Positions 45,920 through 57,850 of a stretch of DNA of 64,000 nt are shown piece after piece. The notes beneath the pieces are model-generated. The model searched no databases. It worked only from the letters and a program-made list of their open reading frames with translations, and was not told the DNA's origin. This DNA comes from Callorhinus ursinus (Eukaryota; Chordata; Mammalia; Carnivora; Otariidae). The translations under genes and the position numbers were made by a program. Each line of letters starts with the position of its first letter. Position 1 is the stretch's first letter. The DNA is taken from assembly GCF_003265705.1 (NCBI RefSeq), contig NW_020312902.1, positions 10,785,415 through 10,849,414 on the forward strand, given 5' to 3'.

Positions 45920-47290
45920 AGTTCTGACTCCTGATTGTTTTCACATAGTTTAGTGTTGCCTCCTCACCTAGACTAAACTCCATTTGAAAATAGAGACATG
46001 AGTCATTCCACAGTCCTAAGCACAGGCAGTAAGCACAATCATTTAAATGATTCTTCATCTCTTGATTCACTAGATATTTTTATAGATACCTGGCACCACA
46101 GTTCTTTCTTACTCTCTATACACAGACTTCTGAACAGAAGTAACAACATAATCCCCAAATCTTATCTACCTATCTACCCATCTATCTCTCTATATGTTTT
46201 TCCTTTTTTTTTCATCTTTTCTACTGGTAAAGTAGCAAAAGGCTAAGTTGTGACATTTCAAGTTATGAACCTGTCTTGGTCCCTGTAATCCATCTTGTGA
46301 GATATGGGGCACAGCTGCCCATTAGTAAATGATTGATATTTCCTACTTTGCCCTGTTCATACAGCCATCAGTAACCCACATTCTACTGAGTATGTTGTCT
46401 TCTTATGTTATTTGTCACTCTTCTGCCACATTTGGAATTTGGGTGCCATGTTAGCTTGTGTGGGTGTCCAAGCTTAGCTTAAAATTCTAGTGCTTTTTCT
46501 CTTCAAGTTCTAAGGCATTTGGGAGAAGTATAATAGCTTCTTAGGATTGCATCTGCCAAGTAAGGGGATTAAATAAGCAAAGAAATAGAAATGACATATC
46601 ATGCAAAACCTAATTCAGGTCCAATTGAGGTGTCTTCAAAAAGCATCTTTTAAAAATAAATTTCTAATCCATGTTACATTTGTATCTTTAAGTGGTTATG
46701 GAGATGAATGGATTGCTCTATGTGAGGAAATAATTTGCATGGACTAAGTTTCACTCTTAATCTGAAATATGTTTTCTCTGAGGCTCAAAATAGGTTGGTT
46801 CACAATATTCTGCTCTTCAAAAAGTTACATCTTTAGGCTTCTGGATAAAAAAATCAAGAGCTGTAGTTCCTCTGATGAGTCAGTAAGGTCTGACTGAGGG
46901 CATATGAATTTATCTTAGGGACCTAGTGTTGAAAATGTATGATGTAGACTGGGGGTGTATTTTATCTTCATTAATGCAGGCAAAAACAGAGTCCCAAGGA
47001 GAGGATAACAAATTGGTTAAATGATGCAGCTTTGTTGTTTCAAGGAACAAGATTTGACCAGCAGCCTAAGTATACGGGACTAATGAAAAGCCTATGAATG
47101 CAGGGCCTCTTATCTGAGCCAGAAGATATCATTGCACTGATTTTATTCATTGCATTAGAGTTTAGGTTTGTAGAATTAGGCTAATGAATAAGTCAGTCAG
47201 TGGATAAGAAGAAATGGCAAGAAAAGGGCAGTATTAGAATAGAGACTTCAGGAAGGAAAGAAAACGAGTTAGAAGGTTGCTGAAGCCACC
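45920..47290. other. No gene or repeat recognised
   Basis: Contains an imperfect TCTA run at 46161-46195. Otherwise unassigned. Confidence 0.45.
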
Positions 47291-47321
47291 CCTCCCCCCA
47301 CTGTGTGGGGGCACTGTATAA

Positions 47322-47780
47322 AGTAGTCCCCTATTATCCATCAAGGATACATTCCAAGACCCCTAGTGGATGCTTAAAACCTCAGATGGTACCAAACCCT
47401 ATATTTGCTATGTTTTTACTATACATACATACCTATGGTGAAGTTTAATTTATAAATTAGTCACAGAGATCAACAATGATAACTAGTAATAAAATAGAAT
47501 ATTTTTAACAGTACACTCTGATAAAAGTTATGTGAATATGGTCTCTCTCTGTCAAAATACCTCATTGTACTATACTTGCCCTCCTTCTTGTGATGATGTA
47601 AATGATAAAATGCCTACATGATGAGATGACGTGAGATGAATGATGGAGGCATTGTGATGTAGTGTTAGGCTACTACTGACCTTCTGACCATATGTCAGAA
47701 GGAGGATCATCTGCTTCTGGACCATGATTGAGTGTTACTGAAACCCCAGAATGTGGAACCGTGGACAAGGGGGACTACTG
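47322..47780. mobile_element. Tigger-like (TcMar) non-autonomous DNA transposon
   Basis: Inverted ends agtagtcccctattatcc (left) and gacaagggggactact (right), with a TA before the left end (47319-47320). Internal signatures: atacattccaagacccctag, tggatgcttaaaacctcag, accaaaccctatatttgc, ataaaagttatgtgaatat, tgatgatgtaaatgataaaa, cagaaggaggatcatctgct. About 459 bp with no transposase frame, a MITE of the Tigger group; the exact family name is not certain. Confidence 0.88.
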
Positions 47781-48114
47781 TGTTTTCAGCATGTGTAGTT
47801 TCCATGAGTCTTCAACTCACAGCCATTTCCAACTCCTTTGTAAACGGAGTAGCAGTGTTAGTTTCAATATTCAGTATGTGCAGAAATAGCAAGCCCTCAC
47901 TACCTGGCCAGGAAGGAACATATCAGGGATGCTGAAGCATCAACTCCTCCACTTTTGTACATCAACTATGTAAAACTCAGAATTCAAGGCTGAGAATCAG
48001 TGATGAGGATGCTCACTGATTGATAGATCTATAGTTAGATAAATAGATAATGCTGCTGCTGATGGCTATGATGGTAGTCAGCATGATAGTGATGATGGGA
48101 AATATCATTAACAC
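47781..48114. other. No recognised feature
   Basis: Unassigned DNA with short CTGCTGATG-type low complexity near 48050. Confidence 0.5.
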
Positions 48115-48300
48115 TCAGATTTTCCTTTTTCTCTCTCAGGCTCTGCTTTAAGGAAATGTCATAGGAGTTATTTAATGTTCACAGCAACACTTTGAAATAA
48201 ACACTATTATGATGCCATATTTTATAGAAAGAAAATTAAGTGAAATAAAGGTTAGTTTGTCTCAATTCACAGAGCTTAAGAGATCATGGAAAACTTAATA
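48115..48300 (-). repeat. MIR fragment
   Basis: gttatttaatgttcacagca, acactttgaaataaacacta, ttttatagaaagaaaattaag, tctcaattcacagagcttaa: antisense MIR at low identity. Confidence 0.5.
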
Positions 48301-49915
48301 GGAAATTGCAACAGCTGAGATTTATGAAAAGAAAAATAACACCAACAAGCCTTGTGAATTTCTGTAGTTTCCACCCCTCCCCCCAGCAAAGTAGCCCAAA
48401 TTTTCCCAGTGAATCCTCTTTAGAAGACAGACCATTTCAGACCCATGTCTAACAGGGATGGAGTTCTCAGGAATCTCAGTGTCTAAGGCTATGATGCTCT
48501 ACCCTGAGAAATTCTGATTTTTTTTTCTTGGTGTTATTTATCATTCTGTAGAGAATGTAATTCTAATTACAAAATTAAGGATGTTGGGAGTTAAAGGATA
48601 CTGTCCCCTTTTTAACTAAATCAGATGTGTATCTGAATCCCAGTATTCATGGATGAGCGACTTAGACCTGTACCTGACTATCTTGTTCCATTTTACTTTA
48701 TTTGATGGCCCCGCAGTAAAGACTGCATATAGGCATTCAGAGAAGTTATAAGGTTTATGCTTTATACGTGGTTGCTGTTCTTCCGAGGCCACGGAAAACA
48801 GACTACCAAGAAGCAGCACTCCTCAGGTTACTTCCTCCAAAGTGTGATTCCAAAATAATCTGCAAATCATTGTTTTCAACATATCTACTTTCCTAGTATT
48901 TTCCTGCTCCTGTAGATTGGCATATTAGAGGTTAGGCTTTATCTCACAGCTATAAGTATATACCTTGGCATTAATATCGATTACACACCAGTATGAGATA
49001 TGGCAAGAATGGTGCTTTCCAATAAATCTGATGAGAAGAATTAAACTTCTCTCCATGTTCCAGCATTGGCAATTACATTTGATTGAAAAATGAGTTGTTC
49101 TCACAGGCACTAGAAGTAGCAGATTTCAAGTATTCATATATCAATAAATAGCTAATAACAGTATTGTATATATCATTAAATAATCATAACAATTACTCTT
49201 CTTCAGTAGGACTAGAGTACCTTGTGCACTACAGCTGAGTAAATCACTCCACTTGATGGTTTCCTGTTTTACTCTAAAAAGCAAAGACTGTAAATAATGT
49301 AAGCTGTTAGCTGTCACACAACTCATATCATTAGTAGAAGGAATATTTATGGAACCCTACGCAAACCTAATATGATAGAAAAAAGATGACAAGAAGACAG
49401 CAATGGCATGGATAGAAATACTAGTGGGATAAATAGCAAGTAATGCAGTAAATGAAATATAATAATATCCAGACTGATTTTGCATGAGCCTTCTTCCAAT
49501 CAACAGATATGTAAGGCTTTGAAATTCACTTACACTAGGTTGGATATTTTGGTGGAAAAATATGCCCTGAGTTCTAGTACCGACTCAGGTGCAGACTTTG
49601 ATATACAAAAGTCTGTTTATCTCAGAATAAGAATAAAATATTTAGTTAAGTATTGAAAATTATTTGAAATTGTATTCAGATATAGCTTTTACACCACTGT
49701 TTATAACAGTGTCTAGAAACAGTAGGAGCCTTAAGAAGGTAGAAGTGAAGAAGCAGAAACACAGACTCACATTCGTTGGAAATCCAGCCTTCTTACATGT
49801 TTCTTTCCTGCCATTCATTTTATATATCATGCAATGTCAAATGAGCCTTATGTTTCAAAAGGATTTCTTTGTGGATCAGTATCCAACTCATTACAATTGC
49901 TGACCAGACTCAGGG
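48301..49915. other. No gene or repeat recognised
   Basis: 1.6 kb of unassigned AT-rich DNA with chance frames under 80 codons. Confidence 0.45.
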
Positions 49916-50462
49916 GAAAAAGTCACCTACATGCTGCTTACAATAGACCCATCTTAAGTATAAAGTTGGGGGAAAAAAGGAATTAAAAAAAATCATATAA
50001 ACACTTGGTGAAAGAAGGCTGCTATAGCAAATTCATATCAGAAAATTTAGATTTTAAGATAAGAATCCTTATTAGAGATAAACAGTGATAATTTCATAAT
50101 GATGAGAGTTCATTCACCAAGAAAATATAATAATTCTAAATGCACATGTACCTAATGATATAGCCTCTAAATATGTAAAGCAAAACTATATAGAATTAAA
50201 TAGGAAAATTGATATAGCCATAATTCTGATAGAAAACTTGAACATAGCCCTCTCAGTATGTGGCAGAACAGTCAAATAAATCCAATAAAATATGGAAAAT
50301 GTGAAAAGCAATTGAACAAACTTGATATACCTGGGCAGATTTTGAGCACCAAACTGAACAAGTGAAGAATACATATTGTTTTCAAGTGCACAAGAGATTT
50401 TTAACAAAATAGACTACATGTTAAGCCATTGTTTAATTTTCAACAAATGTCACATAATTGAA

Positions 50463-50676
50463 CCATTAGAGACGATGGACTCTGAAAAACAAACTGAGGG
50501 TTCTAGAGGGGAGGGGGGTGGGGGGATGGGTTAGCCTGGTGATGGGTATTAAAGAGGGCACATTCTGCGTGGAGCACTGGGTGTTATGCACAAACAATGA
50601 ATCATGGAACACTACATCAAAAACTAATGATGTAATGTATGGTGATTAACAGAACAATAAAAAATTATTTAAAAAA
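50463..50676 (+). mobile_element. Young L1 3' end inserted in an L1 relic
   Basis: ccattagagacgatggactc, aaaaacaaactgagggttct, a G-rich tract, gggttagcctggtgatggg, ggagcactgggtgttatgca. Perfect 9-bp target duplication ataattgaa at 50454-50462 and 50677-50685. Confidence 0.93.
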
Positions 50677-51035
50677 ATAATTGAAATACTAAAGAGTAGT
50701 TTTTCTATTTTGAAATTAAGCTAGAATGCACTAACAGAATTACCAAAAATTTGTAAATTATGCTGTATGTGTCTAAATAATTCATAAGTGAAAGAAGATA
50801 TCACAAATTAAAAGTTTTATTTGATAATGAATAGTATCATTGCAACCAAAAATGGCAATAGTCAGTATTAAAAGAATGCAGATACAACTGTGAATAGAGG
50901 AAATTTATAGTCTTAAACACATACTTGAGAAAGTAAGAAAGCTTGGAAAGTAATCATTTAACAATTCATTCAAAGAATTTTAGAGAAGTATATGAAACAA
51001 ATTCCCCAAAAAAGTAGAAAGAGGGAAAGAACAAT

Positions 51036-51205
51036 GATGGAAGTAGAAATTGATGAATAGAAAGAAAATCAAATATATAATGGGGAGAATAAAAAAAAAT
51101 CAAGTTTGGGGCACCTGGGTGATGGAAGTAGAAATTGATGAATAGAAAGAAAATCAAATATATAATGGGGAGAATAAAAAAAAATCAAGTTTGGGGCACC
51201 TGGGT
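51036..51205 (+). repeat. Exact 85-bp tandem duplication
   Basis: 51036-51120 and 51121-51205 are identical. Each starts gatggaagtagaaattgatg and ends tttggggcacctgggt, i.e. old L1 sequence plus the first 13 bases of the SINE. The duplication therefore occurred after the SINE inserted, and the first copy leaves a SINE stub. Confidence 0.97.
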
Positions 51206-51390
51206 GGCTCAGTCGGTTAAATATCTGCCTTCAGCTCCGGTCATGAGCCTGAGATCCTGGGATCCAGCCCCCTGTGGGGCTCCCTGCTCAGCGGGGAGCC
51301 TGCTTCTCCTCTCTCTCTGCCCCTCCACCCTGCTCGTGCTCTCTCTCTCGCTGTCTCTCTGTCTCAAATAAATAAAATCTTTTTTAAAAA
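51193..51390 (+). mobile_element. SINEC element (head-to-head pair, left member)
   Basis: Starts ggggcacctgggtggctcag, tail aaataaataaaatctttttt. No clear target duplication. The first 13 bases occur a second time at 51108-51120 through the 85-bp duplication. Confidence 0.92.
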
Positions 51391-51405
51391 CCCCTCGTTT
51401 GTTTC

Positions 51406-51588
51406 TTTTAATATTTATTTGAGAGAGAGAGAGACAGACAGAGAGAGCAGGAGTAGAGGGGAGGGGCAGAGGGAGAAGCAGGCTCCCCGCTGAGCAGGGA
51501 GCCCCACAGGGGGCTGGATCCCAGGATCCCCGGATCCTGACCGGAGCTGAAGACAGGAGCTTAACGGACTGAGCCACCCAGGCGCCCC
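51406..51588 (-). mobile_element. SINEC element (right member of inverted pair)
   Basis: T-rich tail at 51406, 5' end ggcgcccc at 51581-51588. Target duplication ctcgtttgtttc (51394-51405) and tccgtttgtttc (51589-51600), with a one-base shift or mismatch at the left. Confidence 0.92.
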
Positions 51589-51760
51589 TCCGTTTGTTTC
51601 ATAAGACCAGTAACATGGATGAATCTATGGCAAAACTGAAAGGGAGCCAGAGTGAAAGTTTAGGAGAGGACATCTAGTGAGCCAGGTGCGGGGCAGCAGG
51701 TTTGGGATGAGCTCTGAGGTGTTCATTTCCAGAGTTTTAGATCCACACCACTTTACTTGC

Positions 51761-52321
51761 ATCCACCAGATAGCTGTCTTTTGCTTGCCGTTGACATGCC
51801 TGTAAAAGCCAGAATAGTTTGGTAATGTTGGTGTAGGCTATCGATTTTTAATATTGAGTTTGGAAAAAAAAAAAAAAAAGCATAAGTATCCGATGTGGGG
51901 ACAATCAGAATGAGCATGATGCTTCTTTGAGATTTTCTAGATCTGAATAAGCCAGCTTCAGGGCAGTCTCTGCCTCTAGTACAGAAGCTTGGGGCAATTC
52001 TTGTGTGAAAGAAGAAGAAAAGATTTGCGAGAGATCTGTAGGGCTGAATATTCTAAATGCAGGGCCAGAGTGAAGAAATGAGCAGGAGAAGTTGTTGGGA
52101 GAGCAGCTACTGGAATCCTGCTGGTCACTTTTCCAGGTCAAATCTATTAAAGTGTTGTCATGTACATAGATATAGATCCCAAGCTTACACTTTTCTCTTT
52201 CATAAGTTTTCATAGCCAAAGTAAGCCTAACTAGATGATGGTAACCATGTAGAACATGGGATGAAATTTTGGTTTCATTCTGAATGTGACGGGTGGCCAT
52301 TGGAAGAGATTTCATTTAAAG
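51761..52321. other. No gene recognised
   Basis: The 136-codon minus frame at 51905-52315 has no domain or homology that I recognise. An A run lies at 51866-51880. Confidence 0.45.
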
Positions 52322-52328
52322 ATCACCC

Positions 52329-52643
52329 AGCCAGAAAGACAATTATCATATGATCTCAATGATATGAGAAATTTGAGAAACAAGACAGAGGATCATAGGG
52401 GAAGGGAGGGAAAAATGAAACAAGATGAAACCAGAGAGGGAGACAAACCATAAGAGGCTCTTAATCTCAGGAAACAAACTGAGGGTTGCTGGAGTGGTGG
52501 GGGGTGGAAGGGAGGGGGTGGCTGGGTGATAGACATTGGGGAGGGTATGTGCTATGGTGAGCACTGTGAATTGTGTAAGACTGATGAGTCACAGACCTGT
52601 ACCCCTGAAACAAGTAATACATTATATGTTAATTAAAAAAAAA
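52329..52643 (+). mobile_element. L1 3' end, older 3'UTR type
   Basis: agccagaaagacaattatcat, atgatctcaatgatatgaga, aacaagacagaggatcatag, aaacaaactgagggttgctg, ggtggctgggtgatagacat, tacattatatgttaatt plus A run. Target duplication atcaccc at 52322-52328 and 52644-52650. Confidence 0.92.
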
Positions 52644-52650
52644 ATCACCC

Positions 52651-53740
52651 GGTTGTTGTGTGGAGAATGGACTTTGTGAACATGAATGGAAGTGGGAAGA
52701 CCAGTCACGTAGCTGTGTCAGTGGCCTCAGTGGCTGTACCCAGCCAACCACCACAGTTGACTGTGGATGGGATTAGTGTATCTGAGTGACTCTGACCCTA
52801 TGGTCAGAGTGTCAGATATGGTGTTACTTCCCCAGGCTGTGTTAATTAAAGCATCCCCTTTCCTAATTATCTTGGAGCAGTTATTTTCTCTGTGAAAAAA
52901 TTTTGCGGGAGAACACCTCCTTTCTTTTTTCTTAAGCAGAGAGGAGCCTGAGAATCAAAAGTTCTTGTGTTTATGGCTAGAGAGACATTAAAAATCTTTC
53001 AGCTATCAAAATAATTACCCAAAAATCAAAGGCATGAAAATGCTGGCTGGTTCTTATAAATGTGTTTTAGGTCATGTAAATCATGGTAAAGGTTGCAATT
53101 AGAGATGAATCCCCCCCCCCACACCCCGGGAAGGCTACATGCAGTTTTCAGCTGTAGAAATTTCCTTTATGTCTTAAGCTCTAGGCAGCCATCCCTGCAA
53201 ACTGTAATCTGTTTGCCTATATTACATGTAAAAATTGTTGCCAAGGTCAATGTCTTTAGAGATATAAAATGTAGGAAGAATTGTCTCCTGTGCCTGATAT
53301 GTGTCTTCTGTTAAGAATATTAGGCTGAAATAGTTTAATAGCAGATATTAGAGAACTAATTCTGAATCTCCTTTCTGATGGCTAGAAAATTGGTAACTCT
53401 CATCCACTGAAAATTATTTTCTAACATAATTTTTTTCTCCAACCATGGTATAAGGCTTTTAAGATTATTTTAAGAAGCATCTTTGCAGCTACACTTATCA
53501 TGGGATGTGAAAGAACTAAGTTTTAACATCTTGTTTTTTTGGTGGTGGTGGATGTCATCTTGGTCCTTCTTTATTATAAGCCTTTGGGTTATATCTTATT
53601 TGTGAAGTAAACTCTAAAGCAACTTTGAACAACTTTGAAGAACTCTTCAGTTTTCGGGTAGAGAAAGGCCTTTTCCATATTCTTATATTACAGGCTTCTG
53701 TTGTGTCTATCTGCAACGGTGGTAATTTATGAACATGACT
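52651..53740. other. No gene or repeat recognised
   Basis: Unique-looking DNA; a C run at 53110-53119. Confidence 0.45.
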
Positions 53741-53744
53741 TCAG

Positions 53745-53862
53745 TCATTAATAAACTGGACATCTATGTACCAGACACTGTGTTAAGTTCTAGGCATCCA
53801 ATAGCCAACAAAATGGAGATGATTCTTGCTCACAAGGAGCCTTCAATCTAGTGTGAACAAAA
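53745..53862. repeat. L2/MIR-like fragment
   Basis: catctatgtaccagacactg, tgttaagttctaggcatcc, ttgctcacaaggagccttca, atctagtgtgaaca resemble the common 'tgtgccaggcactgtgctagg ... ctcacggagcttacattctag' ancient repeat. Confidence 0.5.
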
Positions 53863-54094
53863 GTTCCTTCATCCAAGCTCCCTCATGCTGCTGAGCTCCT
53901 GATAAGATACAGAGAAGATGCCAGGCTTTGCATTTAAGAGTCTTTATTTTGAAGGTGAAAGCCCGCTATTTCCTCTGTGGCTTTAAACTTGCATATATGT
54001 TGCCTGTGGGTCTGGTATCCAGTTTGTATCTGTGAGACATTGGCATCTAAACGGTTTTTAAAGTTTACTAAAAATGTGGCCCATAGACTTTGAG
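53863..54094. other. Short unassigned stretch
   Basis: Nothing recognised. Confidence 0.5.
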
Positions 54095-54342
54095 TTAGTT
54101 CCTACTCTGTATCAGGCACTTTAATGTGTGTGCATGTACTCGTGTGTGTTTGTTTGCCTGTACCTTTCGTGCCTTTGGAGAATCCCCTAAGAGCAGATTA
54201 GTATGATCTCTGCACAAATGAGGGTATTGAGACTGAGAAAATAACTTGCTCCTGGCCAAGCAACAGGCAAGTGGTGGAGCAGAATTCAAGCTCAGACTGT
54301 CTGTTTCAACAACCCATTCCCCCGTCAGCGCCCCCACTCTAC
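54095..54342 (-). repeat. MIR SINE with internal TG expansion
   Basis: ctactctgtatcaggcactt, then a TG-rich expansion, then atgagggtattgagactgag, aaaataacttgctcctggcc, gtggtggagcagaattcaag, ctcagactgtctgtttc: antisense MIR. Confidence 0.72.
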
Positions 54343-54625
54343 TTCATCATGGATATTTTGGCTTCTGCTTCTTTCAGCCCTTTCCCCTTATCCTAGTGGA
54401 ATAGGGCAGCTTTCATCCACTTCTTAAATAAAAAAATTATACTTTTGATGACTTCAGTGACTTTCTAGTTTTGTCTTTCTCTTTAAGGAAAAAAAATCAA
54501 ATGGGAAATTAATTAAAGCCCAATATTCAACTTAGATTGTATTTGTGGACTTTTTTTGGTGTAGATAATACTTTAAGCTATAGAACTAAAGTACACCAGC
54601 CCCCAAACTGAGAATCTAAACATAG
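54343..54625. other. Short unassigned stretch
   Basis: No recognised feature. Confidence 0.5.
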
Positions 54626-55222
54626 TGGTATGGACTGAATTGCGTTCACCCATAATTCATATGTCGAAACCCTAATTTCCAGTGTGACTGTAGTTGGAGA
54701 TAGGGACTTTATTTTTTTTTATTTTTTTTAAAGATTTTATTTATTTATTTGAGAGAGAGAGAGAGAAACAGCATGAGAGGGGAAAGGGTCAGAGGGAGAA
54801 GCAGGCTCCCCGCTGAGCCGGGAGCCCGATGTGGGACTCGATCCCAGGACTCCGGGATCATGACCTGAGCCGAAGGCAGTCGCTTAACCAACTGAGCCAC
54901 CCAGGCGCCCCAGATAGGGACTTTAAAGAGAAAAATAAGGTTAAACGAAATCATAAGGGTGGGGTCCTAATCCAAAAGGACTCATGTCCTTTAAGGAGAA
55001 GAGAAACCAGGGAAGCACATGCACAGAGAAAAAGTCATGTGATGATGCAGCAAGAAGAAGGTCCTGTGCAAGCCAAGGAGAGAGGCCTCAGGAAACACCA
55101 ACCCTGCTCACATCTTGATCTTGGACTTACAGTGCTTCTGAACTATGAGAAAATAAATTTCTGTTGTTTAAGCCACCCAGTCTGTGGTATTTTGTAATGG
55201 CAGCACTAGCAAACTAATACAC
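54626..55222 (+). mobile_element. MaLR LTR (MST/MLT1-like), split by a SINE
   Basis: Starts tggtatggactgaattgcgt, attcatatgtcgaaacccta, then after the SINE gggtggggtcctaatccaaa, acatcttgatcttggactta, gaaaataaatttctgttgtt, taagccacccagtctgtggt, attttgtaatggcagc. This is the ERVL-MaLR LTR plan, with an AATAAA at about 55152. About 400 bp without the SINE. No internal MaLR sequence is seen, so it is a solo LTR. Confidence 0.9.
54712..54911 (-). mobile_element. SINEC element inserted in the MaLR LTR
   Basis: T-rich tail at the left, 5' end ggcgcccc ending at 54911. Perfect 14-bp target duplication agatagggacttta at 54698-54711 and 54912-54925. Confidence 0.95.
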
Positions 55223-56085
55223 AATGATAACACCATGAAAAGAAAAAGAAAGAAAGAATAACTGTCACTTGGAGAGAAGGAAAAAATAGTTTTTAAAGTA
55301 CAAAAGGGAGGAAATGAGTGCACAAAATAAGGAAGACAAGATGTCCTTAAAAGACAACCTGAGAGCTTCATAGTTGCTAGTGATAACTAAACTCTCTGAC
55401 TCACAGCATTGAACCATTTAACCATCTTATCCTATGGGTCACTGAGAGAGTAAAATTCCTCCCTCAGCTCAAGCTCTCTGTGCGGAGTTCAGAACCTGCA
55501 CAGTCCTGATGCGACTACCAGGAGATTATCACAGCCTAGATATCTGACTTAGGCTTCCTCCCCTCACTGTGTGAGTGAACCCGTGATTCTAGAGTGGAAA
55601 TGATAGCTGAGCTTCCCCCTCTGTGATGAACGGAGGGGACTTCTGGGCTATTCACTCTGATGTCTGTCTTGTGCCCCATGGACATTATCACACAGAAGAG
55701 AGATCTCTCTTTCACTTGGACAGTCATCAGCCAAATCATCTGGCCAATCTTTTTGAGATCCTGATATGTTTTTCTGATGGGTACAGTCTCTACTAGACAC
55801 CAATGGAGTCAATAGTTGAAAACTGAAAGGCTTTTCTAGTAGGGTTCGTAATGAGGAAGTCTGATATCTCGTTGACCAGAAATCTGTTTTAGCACCTGTG
55901 GCCTACCACACAGGGCAGTCATCGTCTATTGGTCATTGTAGACCCTACTTTATCTGCTGACACTGCTCCTATTAAAGTATTTCTGGTGTCTTCCACCATG
56001 CACCCCAGCACACTATGCCGCCTTATTTCACATACAAAATCTGTGTGATAAAACATTGGTGGTGCAATGTATAAGGCACTCACTG
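55223..56085. other. No gene or repeat recognised
   Basis: Moderately balanced composition at 55380-56040 without repeat signatures. Probably unique sequence; no coding evidence. Confidence 0.45.
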
Positions 56086-56087
56086 TC

Positions 56088-56242
56088 TTTGCTTCCTAAC
56101 CCTCAGTTTCTTGATGTGTAAAACTGGGTTAATAATAGCTACCTCTCATGATTGTTATGAGGATTAGAGGAATCAGTATGTTAATGTACTTAGAACAGTG
56201 CCTGGTATGTGTAAGTAATAACTAGGAGCTACTGATACTGTG
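56088..56242 (+). repeat. MIR SINE 3' two-thirds
   Basis: ctaaccctcagtttcttgat, gtaaaactgggttaataata, gctacctctcatgattgtta, tgaggattagaggaatcag, cttagaacagtgcctggtat match MIR in sense order. Confidence 0.85.
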
Positions 56243-57255
56243 ATTATTCAAAATGGCCATGTAAATGAAGGCTTCTTAGAAGAATGATATTAGCAAGATA
56301 CCTAACAACTACAGGTCACGCTGCACTCACCTCCACTGTTGCCAAGGTGGTATTTTTAGGATGCGTACTGCTGTTCTGAGCTACCGTGTCTAGTCTATCT
56401 CCCATTCTACGAGGTAACACCAACTGGTACCCTATTGGAGAAAAATCCTGCTTCTTGTTCCCTGTCCCCTGCACCTCTCTGTCAATAGGGACCAGAGCTA
56501 AATGTGGAGCAATTCTTTTCGATTTGTAATTTTAAGGGAGTGATGGCTCCCTAACAAAACCTCAAATGTTTGTTTCTTTTTTCAAATGTGCTGTTTACCA
56601 GAACATGCCTTTACCTTTCCCAGGGAATGCTATAGATATAAATAACCATCTAGGGGAGATATTTTGAGTATACAAGATGTAACCTCAGGAAGAATTCATT
56701 CTCTCTTAAAGCAGAACTCTCTGCTCATTTCCCCTCTCTGGGGACGTAATGAATAATGTGTGAGAGTTCAGGAGTAATTAAGAATAATGGCAGTGTCAAC
56801 CTTAGGACAAGTGATAAATTTTTGTTTATGATTTAGCAATTTTATTAATGCTTAGTCAAAAGACTACTTCTGGGTTGTAACAAAAGTATGCTAGAATAAT
56901 TCTTTAGCCTCAGAAATGGAGAAACAGACTTGCAAAATATGTTCAGAAATTTCCTCCCAGGAGGCATGAATTAAAATTTGATATTCCATAGATTATTTCA
57001 TGGCTTGTGAAATTTCAACATTTTTCTACAATATTTAATTTACTTTTGAATATGAATATGTCCTAGGTACCTAATGTCTATACTGATGATACAGTCCCCA
57101 TTCTACATACTCATGGGGAGGTGGGGTGAAGACACTTACACATAAATAATTACCAAAAAAATGAGATCAGTACAAAAATAACAATCTATGCAAAATGCTT
57201 AGGCAGTGCAAACATTGTGGTACTTGAATCAGTCTTTCTAAGAAAGGAGATGATT
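56243..57255. other. No recognised feature
   Basis: Unassigned DNA. Confidence 0.5.
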
Positions 57256-57261
57256 TGTCCT

Positions 57262-57375
57262 CAGCCCTAGAGATTCTGATTTAATTGTCTTGCTGTGGGA
57301 CCTAGCTTAGGTATTTGTTTTTTGAGTTCCAGTGATGATGTCTATGTGTAGCCATGGTTGAGAATCGTCATCCTA
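57262..57375. repeat. MER5A-like hAT-Charlie fragment
   Basis: agccctagagattctgattt, taggtatttgttttttgag, ttccagtgatgatgtctatg, catggttgagaatcgtcat resembles one end of MER5A. Confidence 0.5.
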
Positions 57376-57707
57376 ATAGGTATCATTCCTGCTGAGCTTC
57401 CTTATTCTTGGCAGTAGCAGCTTTATGATCTCTCTTAGGGAAAAGACAATGGAAAATTCTCATATTCAGGTTTCAGGATTTCATCATAATAGAACACTAG
57501 ATGCAATACCCCCATGCTCTGTGTCTGTGCAGAACTGCCCATTTGACAGAGGCAGAGAAGGGTACTAAAAACTAGCCAGATATATTCAGAGATCAGCACT
57601 TTATCGTTCTGAATCGAGATTTCTCACTCTAGGTTGCTCTCAATTGGACACTGCTGACCTATAAAATTAACAAGTATAGAAAATGCTAGAGAGAAATAGG
57701 TTAGGGA

Positions 57708-57850
57708 AATGATTCTCAATCTTAGTTGGGTATAAGAATAGAAGACCTAGAAGACTACTTATAGTGCATATTCCTGGGTCCCATCCACAGGGATCTTATT
57801 TCAGTATGTGTTCAATAAGGCATAGAATTGTATATTTTTAATAAGCTATT
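57708..57850. repeat. MER5A-like hAT-Charlie fragment
   Basis: atgattctcaatcttagttg, gggtataagaatagaagacc, gtgcatattcctgggtccca, tccacagggatcttatttca, gtatgtgttcaataaggc follow MER5A from its terminal cattctcaa-like end. Confidence 0.65.

Larger units (their letters stand above)
49920..51760 (+). repeat. Decayed L1 ORF2 (endonuclease to linker), several insertions inside
   Basis: Sense L1 words: gttcattcaccaagaaaata, ctaaatgcacatgtacctaa, gatagccctc-like segments, tgttttcaagtgcacaagag, gaggaaatttatagtcttaa, gatggaagtagaaattgatg, then after the SINE pair ataagaccagtaacatggat, gaatctatggcaaaactgaa. Continuity across the insertions shows one host L1, old and full of stops. Confidence 0.75.

Noticed and set aside
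51905..52315. 136-codon minus-strand frame
   Set aside because: No homology or domain recognised and no supporting signals; treated as chance.
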